DNA of 64,000 nt from Roseburia inulinivorans DSM 16841 (GTDB lineage: Bacteria; Bacillota; Clostridia; Lachnospirales; Lachnospiraceae): contig NZ_ACFY01000091.1 in the NCBI RefSeq assembly GCF_000174195.1, forward strand, positions 1-64,000, given 5' to 3'. The translations under genes were made by a program, and so were the position numbers. Every line of letters begins with the position of its first letter. The first letter of the stretch is position 1. Below are positions 45,357-53,838 of this stretch, one piece after another. The notes beneath the pieces are model-generated. The model did no database searches, was not told where the DNA came from, and saw only the letters and a program-made list of their open reading frames with translations.

Positions 45357-46862
45357 ATGATGAACGATAAGTTAGAACAGTTACAGAAATACTTAGAGAA
45401 AATGGAACAGTTCAACCATGTAAATACATTATTGTATTGGGATATGAGAACCAACACACCAAAGGAAGGATTTGCAGGACACAGCGATGCACTCACTTAT
45501 TTTTCAACGGAGCAGTTTTCCATGTCGACCTCGGATGAACTGAAAACGTTATTGGATACACTGGCAGAGCCGGAAGAGTTTGAAAAGCTTGACGATAAGT
45601 GGAAGTTTGTTGTAAATAAAATGAAAACAGATATGGACAGAAATCGCAGAATTCCAAAAGAATTTTATGAAAGCTTCGTGAAAGCACAGTCGGAATCGGA
45701 GAATGCGTGGGAGGAAGCGAAGGAAAAAGCAGACTTTTCTATTTTTGCCCCACATTTGCAGAAAATGATCGATATGACAGCGGAGATGACCGGTTACACA
45801 GATCCGAAAAAAGAAGTTTACGACGCACTGTTAGACCAGTATGAAAAAGGAATGGATTCCGCTACGATGGACCGCCTGTTTGAAGATTTAAAAGCAGAGC
45901 TGATTCCTCTGGTGCAGAAAGTGCTTGCAGCGAAACAGCCGGATGACAGCAAGTTTCATGTTTCATTTGATAGGAATGCGCAGAAGGAAGTGGAGAAGCT
46001 TTTGCTGAGTTATATCGGATTTGACTGGAACAGAGGAACAACCGGGGAATCTACACATCCGTTTACACTGAATTTTTCGTCAAAGGATGTGCGTGTGACC
46101 AATCATTTTTATGAACATGATCCGCTCAGTGCGATGTATTCGGCAATCCATGAGGGTGGTCATGCGATTTTTGAGCAGAATGTGAATCCGGATTATGACG
46201 GAACGGTAGCGGGAAGCTGCAGTTATATGGGAATCCATGAGAGCCAGTCCCGTTTTTATGAGAACATTCTTGGAAGAAATAAGAATTTCTGGATTCCGGT
46301 TTATGCAAAAGTGCAGGAAAAAATGCCACAGCTTCAGGACGTTTCGTTGGATGAATTTTATAAGGAAGTCAATCATGTGAGAAACAGTTTTATCCGCACA
46401 GAGGCAGATGAACTGACTTACTGTTTCCATATTATTTTAAGATATGAGATCGAGAAGGCAATTTTCCGCGACCATGTGAAAGTGGAGGAACTTCCGGCAC
46501 TCTGGAATCAGAAAATGCAGGAATATTTACAGATTACTCCGGCAGATGATGCGGAAGGAATTTTGCAGGATATGCACTGGTCTGACGGTTCTTTTGGTTA
46601 CTTTCCATCCTATCTGCTTGGCAGTATTTATGACGGCATGTATTTAGATCGTCTGGAGGAAGAACTTGGCTCTGTGGATGCGCTGCTCGCGGAGGGAAGA
46701 ATCGGTGAGATTACAAAATGGCTGAATGAGAAGATTCATCAGTATGGTTCTACCAGAAGCCCGAAAGAAGTGATCAGATACGTCTGCGGCAAAGAAGTTT
46801 CAGCAGAACCGCTGATTCGTTATTTCAAAGAAAAATATACAAAAGTTTATAATCTTGGTTAA
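45357..46862 (+). CDS. carboxypeptidase M32 (Taq type)
   Basis: 501-residue zinc metallocarboxypeptidase of family M32. The HEGGH motif at residues 265-269 gives two zinc ligands and the catalytic Glu; the third ligand Glu is in the following ESQSRFYEN helix. DPLSAMYSAIHE and FIRTEADELTY (near residue 345) are further family segments. No signal peptide. Acts in peptide turnover. A HAD phosphatase gene follows 40 bases downstream. Confidence 0.94.
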   Translation: MMNDKLEQLQKYLEKMEQFNHVNTLLYWDMRTNTPKEGFAGHSDALTYFSTEQFSMSTSDELKTLLDTLAEPEEFEKLDDKWKFVVNKMKTDMDRNRRIPKEFYESFVKAQSESENAWEEAKEKADFSIFAPHLQKMIDMTAEMTGYTDPKKEVYDALLDQYEKGMDSATMDRLFEDLKAELIPLVQKVLAAKQPDDSKFHVSFDRNAQKEVEKLLLSYIGFDWNRGTTGESTHPFTLNFSSKDVRVTNHFYEHDPLSAMYSAIHEGGHAIFEQNVNPDYDGTVAGSCSYMGIHESQSRFYENILGRNKNFWIPVYAKVQEKMPQLQDVSLDEFYKEVNHVRNSFIRTEADELTYCFHIILRYEIEKAIFRDHVKVEELPALWNQKMQEYLQITPADDAEGILQDMHWSDGSFGYFPSYLLGSIYDGMYLDRLEEELGSVDALLAEGRIGEITKWLNEKIHQYGSTRSPKEVIRYVCGKEVSAEPLIRYFKEKYTKVYNLG

Positions 46863-46902
46863 AAAAGAAATTTTTGTGGATAATGGATAGAAAAGGAGAA
46901 GT

Positions 46903-47544
46903 ATGAAAAAAGGAATTATTTTTGACATGGACGGAACGCTGTGGGACTCGGCAGCGAACGTTGCAGAATCATGGAATCTTGCCATAAAACAGGATGGCTC
47001 TGTTGATAAAAAACTGACGGAGCAGGATATTCAGGGGGTTATGGGAAAGACCATGGATGTGATCGCAGACATTCTTTTCCCGGAACTGGAAAAAGAGGTG
47101 CGCATGAAATTGTTAGATCAGTGCTGTTCCATGGAAAATGACTACCTGAGAGAGCATGGTGGAGTTTTGTATCCAAAATTGGAGGAGACACTTTCTGCAC
47201 TGAAAGAAAAGTATCCGCTCTACATCGTGAGCAACTGCCAGAGTGGTTATATAGAGGCATTTTTAGATCATTACGGATTTGGAAAATACTTTGAAGATAT
47301 AGAGTGTTATGGAAATAATCTGAGACAGAAGGGCGATAATATCAGATTATTAGCAGACCGGAACGGGTTGACAGAGGCAGTGTATGTCGGCGATATCCAG
47401 GGGGATTATGATGCCAGCTGCCACGCAGGTGTCGGGTTCATCCACGCAGCATATGGGTTTGGAACAATTGCAGCGGACGTGCCGGAAATCCATACATTTG
47501 AGGAACTTACAGAGACAGCAGACCAATATTTTGCTCTGCGGTAA
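46903..47544 (+). CDS. HAD family hydrolase
   Basis: 213-residue HAD phosphatase, phosphoglycolate phosphatase/beta-phosphoglucomutase-like. Motif I FDMDGTLWDS (nucleophile Asp), motif II IVSNCQ, motif III Lys in RQKGDN, and motif IV VGDIQGDYDAS are present, with an alpha-helical cap between I and II. Substrate not determined. Confidence 0.9.
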   Translation: MKKGIIFDMDGTLWDSAANVAESWNLAIKQDGSVDKKLTEQDIQGVMGKTMDVIADILFPELEKEVRMKLLDQCCSMENDYLREHGGVLYPKLEETLSALKEKYPLYIVSNCQSGYIEAFLDHYGFGKYFEDIECYGNNLRQKGDNIRLLADRNGLTEAVYVGDIQGDYDASCHAGVGFIHAAYGFGTIAADVPEIHTFEELTETADQYFALR

Positions 47545-47565
47545 GAAATTATAAGGGTTTATCAT

Positions 47566-48558
47566 ATGACAAAATTAGATGAGTTAGTAACACAGATCAA
47601 CAGAGAACACGTTTATATCCAGACACATAATTTTCCGGATCCGGATGCCATCGCAAGTGCGTTCGGCCTGCAGGAACTGTTAAAGCTTCGCGGGATTCAT
47701 GCGACGATCTGCTATAAGGGGAAAATCGACCGTTACAGTACAGACAAGCTGAGAGAGATTTTGGACATCAGACTGGTAAATATTGAGAATATTGACAGTG
47801 AACTCACGGAGGACGACGAGGTTATCCTGGTAGATGCGCAGAAGGGCAATTCCAACATTATCGATATGACCGGGGATGAGATCATCTGCATCGACCATCA
47901 TCCGGTTTATGAGAAAACGGAGTACCGGTTTACGGATATCCGGCCGGGTGTCGGGGCTTGCGCATCGATCATAGCACAATATTTTTTTGAAAATGAAATA
48001 CCGATGGATCAAAGAATTGCAACAGCGCTGACATTTGGAATCCGTATGGATACACAGAAATTGTCGAGAGGCGTATGCAAGATGGATATGGAAATGATCT
48101 GGCGCATGTTTGACCTGTGTGATCAGGATATGATTTATCTCTTAGAGAACAGCACACTCTATTTTGAAGATCTGATGGCGTATTCCAAGGCGATCTCAAG
48201 CATTGAGGTGTTTGAGAATATCAGTTTTGCAGATACCGGAAGGGATTGCCCGGAGGCTCTGATCGCCAGTGTGTCAGATTTTATGCTTGCATTGGTGGAA
48301 GTCTCTTTTTCAGTGGTCTATTCCAGAAAAAAAGAAGGGATCAAAATTTCTGTGCGGAGTGAGCGTCCCACATTAGATGCCGGAAAAATTATAAGCAAGG
48401 CGTTAAAAGGCATCGGAAGCGGTGGCGGGCATGCTACGATGGCAGGCGGTTTTGTGCCGTTTGACGGAAATGACCGGGAGGAAGATCTGATGATCCAGAA
48501 CATCCGCGAAAGATTTATCGATGTGATCAGCAGGACGAAACGAAAGTCATTAAGATAG
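47566..48558 (+). CDS. DHH family phosphoesterase (NrnA-like)
   Basis: 330-residue protein with the DHH domain (FPDPDAIASA, VDAQ, IDHHPV) and the DHHA1 domain (GGGHATMAGGFV). NrnA-type enzymes degrade nanoRNA or pAp or cyclic dinucleotide products. The second motif is VDAQKG. The stop codon TAG (48556-48558) lies within the 9-bp target duplication of the adjacent ISLre2 copy, so the protein end is unchanged. Confidence 0.88.
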   Translation: MTKLDELVTQINREHVYIQTHNFPDPDAIASAFGLQELLKLRGIHATICYKGKIDRYSTDKLREILDIRLVNIENIDSELTEDDEVILVDAQKGNSNIIDMTGDEIICIDHHPVYEKTEYRFTDIRPGVGACASIIAQYFFENEIPMDQRIATALTFGIRMDTQKLSRGVCKMDMEMIWRMFDLCDQDMIYLLENSTLYFEDLMAYSKAISSIEVFENISFADTGRDCPEALIASVSDFMLALVEVSFSVVYSRKKEGIKISVRSERPTLDAGKIISKALKGIGSGGGHATMAGGFVPFDGNDREEDLMIQNIRERFIDVISRTKRKSLR

Positions 48559-48560
48559 GT

Positions 48561-50309
48561 GGCTAGCGTAAAATTTTACTCGGATAATAAAAATTAAAAT
48601 TAGAGAACACCTAACTTTGTGATAAAGTATTTAAGGCTGACAACCAAAATACAAACAAAGGAAAGGTGTTCTCTATGTATAACAGTATAAAATATTTTGA
48701 AGAAGAATGCATTAGCAAATTTGAAAAACTTGAGGACGATTTTATAAAGGAGCCGCAAAAACTGGCAGAGTATATTCTAAACCTCACTGATGAGCTGCAT
48801 AACCTTGGCCTCCGAATGATACAGGAATCTCTGGAAGAAATGAACACAATGCTTAGAAAGAGCCAGAAACGTCTGCAACATTGGGTGGTTGAATCTCATG
48901 ACACCAAGCAGCTGATTACATCACTGGGAACAGTCACATTTGAAAAAACATTGTTTACAAACAAAGAGACAGGCGAAAGTGAATACCTGTTGGATCGAAT
49001 TATTGGACTCGAGAAACATGAGCGAATTACAGAAGATGCGCAGGCCAGAATGCTAAAAGAGGCAGTTCAGACTTCGTATCGACGAGGCGGAGAAGAAACT
49101 AGCCTTACAACAGATGTAAAAAAACAGACAGTAAAAAATAAGATTCATGCTCTCGAATTTCCGAAAAACAACGAGAAACCTGAAAAGAAAAAGGAGATTG
49201 AATATCTCTATATCGAGGCAGATGAAGACCATGCATCACTTCAGTTCAGAGAGAAGAAAGGTGATCTGGTTGAAAATGAAAATCATCAGAAAAACAACTG
49301 TCTGATAACCAAACTTGTATATATTCATGAAGGAATTGAAAAAGAGGCACCCAAAAGTAAACGGCACAAACTTGTAAATCCGTACTACTTCTGTGGAACC
49401 AGCTACGGAGAAGAAAACTCAGAATTTTGGGATGAGGTGTATGAATATATCAGCAATCATTACGACTTAGATAAAGTGAAAAAAATATATTTAAGTTCAG
49501 ATGGTGGAACATGGATAAAATCCGGAATGAAAAGGATTGCAGGAATCACATATGTACTGGATGAATTTCATCTTGAAAAATATCTGATTAAACTGACCAG
49601 CCACATGAAAGACAGCAGGGAAGATGCGCTGGATGAGCTGCGAACAGCGATCAGGAGTAAAACAAAACAGGATTTTGAGGAAATCGTTGACCGCTTGAAA
49701 GACTGTCTGGAGAACGAAGCGGGATTAAAGCGGATTGCTGCAGCAAGAGACTATATACTCTCGAATTGGATGGCAGCTAAACTTCGCCTGAGACACCAAA
49801 ACGGTGTAAAAGGGAGCAGTACCGAAGGTCATGTAAGCCATGTATTGTCCAGCAGAATGAGTTCCAGACCAATGGGATGGAGCATTCAAGGAGCTACAAA
49901 AATGGCAAAACTAAGGGCATATGAAATGAATGGTGGAGATATGTTGGCACTGGTAAGATATCAGAAACGGGAATTGCCTAAAGCAGCCGGTGCTGAATAC
50001 GATGTTATAAACAGTAGCGATATGCTCCAAGCGGAAAAGAACAGGCATGGGGAATTAGGCAAGTATGTAGATTGCATCACACATACACTTTCGCTCCAAA
50101 ACAAAAAGAAAGCTTATTTCAATTCGCATATATGGGGATTGTAAGCAGAAAATAAAAAAGGAAAAAGCCGAAAACAGCCTGGAAAGAAAGCTAGGCTTGT
50201 TTTGAGTGCAAAAAAGATGTATATTAAATCCACAAGTCGTTGTTTCATACTTTATCAGTACATCGTGGGGACTCTACACTATTATTTCCGAGGGTAAATT
50301 TACGCAACC
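48561..50309 (+). mobile_element. ISLre2 family insertion sequence, complete
   Basis: Ends are inverted: left GGCTAGCGTAAAATTTTACT (then CGGATAATAA) and right, read from outside, GGTTGCGTAAATTTACCCTC (then GGAAATAATA). The direct repeat AAGATAGGT flanks both sides (48552-48560 and 50310-50318), a 9-bp target duplication as expected for the family. One intact transposase gene lies inside. It inserted between the stop of the DHH gene and the ileS promoter. Confidence 0.9.
48666..50144 (+). CDS. ISLre2 family transposase (UPF0236)
   Basis: 492-residue transposase of the ISLre2/UPF0236 family. Recognisable segments are LGTVTFEKTLF near the N-terminus, YLYIEADEDHASLQ, YFCGTSYG, IYLSSDGGTWIKSG, YVLDEFHLEKYLIKL, and STEGHVSHVLSSRMSSRPMGW near the end. 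The acidic residues in these blocks fit a DDE-type active site. AAAGGAAAGG is 7-8 bases upstream. Full length, so probably active or recently so. Confidence 0.92.
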   Translation: MFSMYNSIKYFEEECISKFEKLEDDFIKEPQKLAEYILNLTDELHNLGLRMIQESLEEMNTMLRKSQKRLQHWVVESHDTKQLITSLGTVTFEKTLFTNKETGESEYLLDRIIGLEKHERITEDAQARMLKEAVQTSYRRGGEETSLTTDVKKQTVKNKIHALEFPKNNEKPEKKKEIEYLYIEADEDHASLQFREKKGDLVENENHQKNNCLITKLVYIHEGIEKEAPKSKRHKLVNPYYFCGTSYGEENSEFWDEVYEYISNHYDLDKVKKIYLSSDGGTWIKSGMKRIAGITYVLDEFHLEKYLIKLTSHMKDSREDALDELRTAIRSKTKQDFEEIVDRLKDCLENEAGLKRIAAARDYILSNWMAAKLRLRHQNGVKGSSTEGHVSHVLSSRMSSRPMGWSIQGATKMAKLRAYEMNGGDMLALVRYQKRELPKAAGAEYDVINSSDMLQAEKNRHGELGKYVDCITHTLSLQNKKKAYFNSHIWGL

Positions 50310-50326
50310 AAGATAGGTGGAAAATC

Positions 50327-50355
50327 TTGACTTTTCGGGGAAATCTCTGTATAAT
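50327..50355 (+). promoter_or_regulatory. sigma-A promoter of the ileS T-box transcript
   Basis: TTGACT (50327-50332) and TATAAT (50350-50355) with 17-bp spacing. It begins only 8 bp after the IS target duplication, so the IS sits directly upstream of the promoter. Confidence 0.85.
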
Positions 50356-50361
50356 CACAGA

Positions 50362-50655
50362 AGGTTAAAGGCAATGATCCATTCATTGCAAATAGAAAAG
50401 ACGATGACGAAGACAGTAGTTGTTAAGAGAAAGGCAAAGAGAGCCGGGATTGGTGTGAACCGGTGCGAGTATCTTAGGAATGAACATCACTTCCCAGTCG
50501 CAGTCCGAAATGTTTTGACTGAGTAGGCACTGACGTTTTTCCTACGTTACAGGGAACGGGTATATGATTTTTATAAAATCTGTACATTGTAATTAGGTGG
50601 TACAACGATTATTTAAGGCTCTCGTCCTATTTACAGGATGAGAGCCTTGTTTAGA
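50362..50655 (+). ncRNA. T-box riboswitch of ileS (isoleucine specifier)
   Basis: The T-box core AGGTGGTACAACG (50594-50606) is followed by a terminator stem 50615-50628/50635-50648 (AAGGCTCTCGTCCT with AGGATGAGAGCCTT). Upstream in stem I, GCGAGTATCTTAGG presents the specifier ATC (50471-50473) for isoleucine. Uncharged tRNA-Ile would allow readthrough into ileS. The T-run after the terminator is weak (TTGTTTA). Confidence 0.92.
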
Positions 50656-50669
50656 TTGAGGAGGATTAT

Positions 50670-53600
50670 ATGTATAACAAAGTTGAAACAAATATGAACT
50701 TCGTTGACAGAGAAAAGCAGACAGAGAAGTTCTGGGAAGATCATGACATCTTCAAAAAATCAATGGAACAGCGCAAACAGGGAGAGACCTACACATTCTA
50801 TGACGGTCCTCCGACTGCAAATGGAAAACCACATATCGGACACGTATTAACACGTGTTATCAAGGATATGATCCCAAGATACCAGACTATGAAGGGAAAA
50901 TATGTTCCGCGTAAAGCCGGATGGGATACACACGGACTCCCGGTTGAGTTAGAGGTAGAGAAGATGCTCGGCTTAAACGGAAAAGAGCAGATCGAAGAGT
51001 ACGGTATGGAACCTTTCATCAAAAAATGTAAGGAATCTGTATGGAAATACAAGGGAATGTGGGAAGATTTCTCAGGAACCGTTGGTTTCTGGGCAGATAT
51101 GGAAAACCCATATGTCACCTATGATGACAACTTTATTGAGTCCGAATGGTGGGCATTAAAACAGATCTGGGACAAAGGATTGTTATACAAAGGCTTCAAG
51201 ATCGTTCCCTACTGCCCTCGCTGTGGTACACCACTTTCTTCGCAGGAAGTTGCACAGGGTTACAAGACCGTAAAAGAGCGTTCCGCAGTGGTACGTTTCA
51301 AAGTTGTCGGAGAGGATGCTTATTTCCTCGCATGGACCACAACTCCGTGGACACTTCCATCCAACGTTGCACTCTGTGTGAACCCGGATGAGACTTACTG
51401 CAAAGTAAAAGCCGCAGACGGATACACCTACTACATGGCAGAGGCACTTCTTGACAAAGTGTTAGGAAAGCTTGGCAATGAAGAGGAAGGTGTCAAAGCA
51501 TATGAAGTATTAGAGACTTACACCGGAAAAGATTTAGAGTACAAAGAATATGAGCCGTTATATGCATGTGCAGCAGAAGTGGCAGCAAAACAGCATAAAA
51601 AAGGACATTTTGTTACCTGTGACACTTATGTAACGATGTCTGATGGTACTGGTATCGTTCATATTGCTCCTGCATTCGGTGAAGATGATGCGAATGTCGG
51701 ACGTAAGTACGATCTTCCGTTTGTCCAGTTTGTAAACGGAAAAGGTGAGATGACAGAAGAGACACCTTATGCTGGATTATTTGTAAAAAAAGCTGACCCT
51801 GAAGTATTAAAAGATCTGGATGCGCAGGGCAAATTATTTGACGCACCAAAGTTCGAACACGAATATCCACATTGCTGGAGATGTGATACACCGCTTATTT
51901 ACTATGCAAGAGAGTCATGGTTCATCAAGATGACAGCAGTCAAAGATGACCTGATCCGTAATAATAATACTGTAAACTGGATCCCGGAATCCATCGGTAA
52001 AGGACGTTTCGGTGACTGGCTTGAGAACATCCAGGACTGGGGAATCTCCCGTAACCGTTACTGGGGAACTCCTTTAAATGTATGGGAATGTGAAGGCTGC
52101 GGACATCAGGAGTCCATCGGAAGCCGTGCCGAATTAGCAGAGAGAAGCGGAAACCCGGATGATGCCAAAGTGGAATTACACAGACCGTATATCGACGCTG
52201 TGACCTTCAAATGTCCTGACTGTGGCAAGACCATGCACAGGGTGCCAGAAGTGATCGACTGCTGGTTCGACTCAGGAGCAATGCCGTTTGCACAGCACCA
52301 TTATCCATTTGAAAATGAGGATTTGTTCAAACAGCAGTTCCCGGCTCAGTTCATTTCCGAGGCGGTAGACCAGACACGAGGATGGTTCTATTCCCTGATG
52401 GCAGAGTCCACCTTACTGTTTAATAAAGCTCCTTATGAAAACGTTATCGTTTTAGGACATGTACAGGATGAGAACGGACAGAAAATGTCCAAATCCAAAG
52501 GAAATGCAGTCGATCCGTTCGATGCATTAGAGACTTACGGAGCAGATGCGATCCGCTGGTATTTCTACATCAACAGCGCTCCATGGCTTCCAAACCGTTT
52601 CCATGGAAAAGCAGTGCAGGAGGGACAGCGTAAGTTCTTAAGCACCTTATGGAACACTTATGCATTCTTTGTACTGTATGCAAACATTGACGGATTTGAC
52701 GCAACAAAATATAAACTGGAATATGATAAATTATCCGTGATGGATAAATGGTTACTGTCCAAATTAAATACCGTGATCGGCGCTGTGGATGATAACCTTG
52801 GCAGTTACAAGATCCCGGAAGCTGCAAGAGCACTCGATGAGTTTGTGGACGATATGAGTAACTGGTACGTAAGACGCTCCCGTGAACGTTTCTGGGCAAA
52901 AGGAATGGAGCAGGATAAGATCAATGCCTACATGACACTTTACACAGCGTTAGTAGAGATCTGTAAATGTGCAGCACCAATGATCCCGTTCATGACAGAG
53001 GAAATCTATCAGAATCTTGTGTGCAGCATTGATAAAAATGCGCCGGAAAGTATTCATTTATGTGACTTCCCAACCGTTAATGAAGCATACATTGACAAAG
53101 AGTTAGAGAAAAATATGGATGAGGTATTAAAGATCGTGGTTATGGGCCGTGCATGCCGTAATGCAGCAAACATCAAGAACCGTCAGCCGATCGGAAATAT
53201 GTTTGTCAAAGCTCCATTTGAACTTTCAGAGTACTTCAAAGAGATCATCGAGGATGAGCTGAATGTAAAGAAAGTTTCCTTTACCGATGATGTAAGTTCC
53301 TACACAAGCTATACATTCAAACCACAGCTCCGTACTGTAGGACCAAAATATGGAAAATATTTAGGACAGATCCAGAAAGCTTTAGCGGAACTTGACGGAA
53401 ACGCTGCTATGGCAGAGTTAAAGGAAAATGGATTTATCACTTTGAAGTCTGTCAGTGATGATGTAAAATTAGCAGAGGAAGATCTGTTAATTACAATGAC
53501 ACAGATGGAAGGTTATGTAACGGAGGGGGACAATACAGTAACCGTTGTCCTTGATACCAACTTAACACCGGAGTTAATTGAAGAAGGATTTGTGCGTGAG

Positions 53601-53834
53601 ATCATCAGCAAGATCCAGACCATGAGAAAAGAAGCAGGATTCGAAGTGATGGATAAGATCATGATCTCTTATCAGGCAGATGACAAAGTGGCTGCCATCT
53701 TTGACAAATATGGTGATGCGATCAAAGCAGATGTACTCGGACTTGATGTTGTAGCTGGCAGTGTGGATGGATACGAGAAAGAATGGAATATTAATGGGGA
53801 AACCGTTCTTTTAGGTGTAAAAAAAGGAGAGTAA
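50670..53834 (+). CDS. ileS: isoleucyl-tRNA synthetase
   Basis: 1054-residue class I synthetase. PHIGHV is the HIGH motif and KMSKSKGNAVDP the KMSKS loop. The CP1 editing domain (about 190-390) contains AWTTTPWTLPSN, and a zinc finger-like CPDCGK occurs near residue 515. The C-terminal anticodon-binding domain is full length. Transcription is under the upstream T-box. A glycogen phosphorylase gene begins 4 bases after the stop and is probably cotranscribed. Confidence 0.97.
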   Translation: MYNKVETNMNFVDREKQTEKFWEDHDIFKKSMEQRKQGETYTFYDGPPTANGKPHIGHVLTRVIKDMIPRYQTMKGKYVPRKAGWDTHGLPVELEVEKMLGLNGKEQIEEYGMEPFIKKCKESVWKYKGMWEDFSGTVGFWADMENPYVTYDDNFIESEWWALKQIWDKGLLYKGFKIVPYCPRCGTPLSSQEVAQGYKTVKERSAVVRFKVVGEDAYFLAWTTTPWTLPSNVALCVNPDETYCKVKAADGYTYYMAEALLDKVLGKLGNEEEGVKAYEVLETYTGKDLEYKEYEPLYACAAEVAAKQHKKGHFVTCDTYVTMSDGTGIVHIAPAFGEDDANVGRKYDLPFVQFVNGKGEMTEETPYAGLFVKKADPEVLKDLDAQGKLFDAPKFEHEYPHCWRCDTPLIYYARESWFIKMTAVKDDLIRNNNTVNWIPESIGKGRFGDWLENIQDWGISRNRYWGTPLNVWECEGCGHQESIGSRAELAERSGNPDDAKVELHRPYIDAVTFKCPDCGKTMHRVPEVIDCWFDSGAMPFAQHHYPFENEDLFKQQFPAQFISEAVDQTRGWFYSLMAESTLLFNKAPYENVIVLGHVQDENGQKMSKSKGNAVDPFDALETYGADAIRWYFYINSAPWLPNRFHGKAVQEGQRKFLSTLWNTYAFFVLYANIDGFDATKYKLEYDKLSVMDKWLLSKLNTVIGAVDDNLGSYKIPEAARALDEFVDDMSNWYVRRSRERFWAKGMEQDKINAYMTLYTALVEICKCAAPMIPFMTEEIYQNLVCSIDKNAPESIHLCDFPTVNEAYIDKELEKNMDEVLKIVVMGRACRNAANIKNRQPIGNMFVKAPFELSEYFKEIIEDELNVKKVSFTDDVSSYTSYTFKPQLRTVGPKYGKYLGQIQKALAELDGNAAMAELKENGFITLKSVSDDVKLAEEDLLITMTQMEGYVTEGDNTVTVVLDTNLTPELIEEGFVREIISKIQTMRKEAGFEVMDKIMISYQADDKVAAIFDKYGDAIKADVLGLDVVAGSVDGYEKEWNINGETVLLGVKKGE

Positions 53835-53838
53835 GGAA

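Noticed and set aside
50317..50526. 69-codon frame before ileS
   Set aside because: It lies wholly within the promoter and T-box stem I region of ileS; the RNA explains the sequence.
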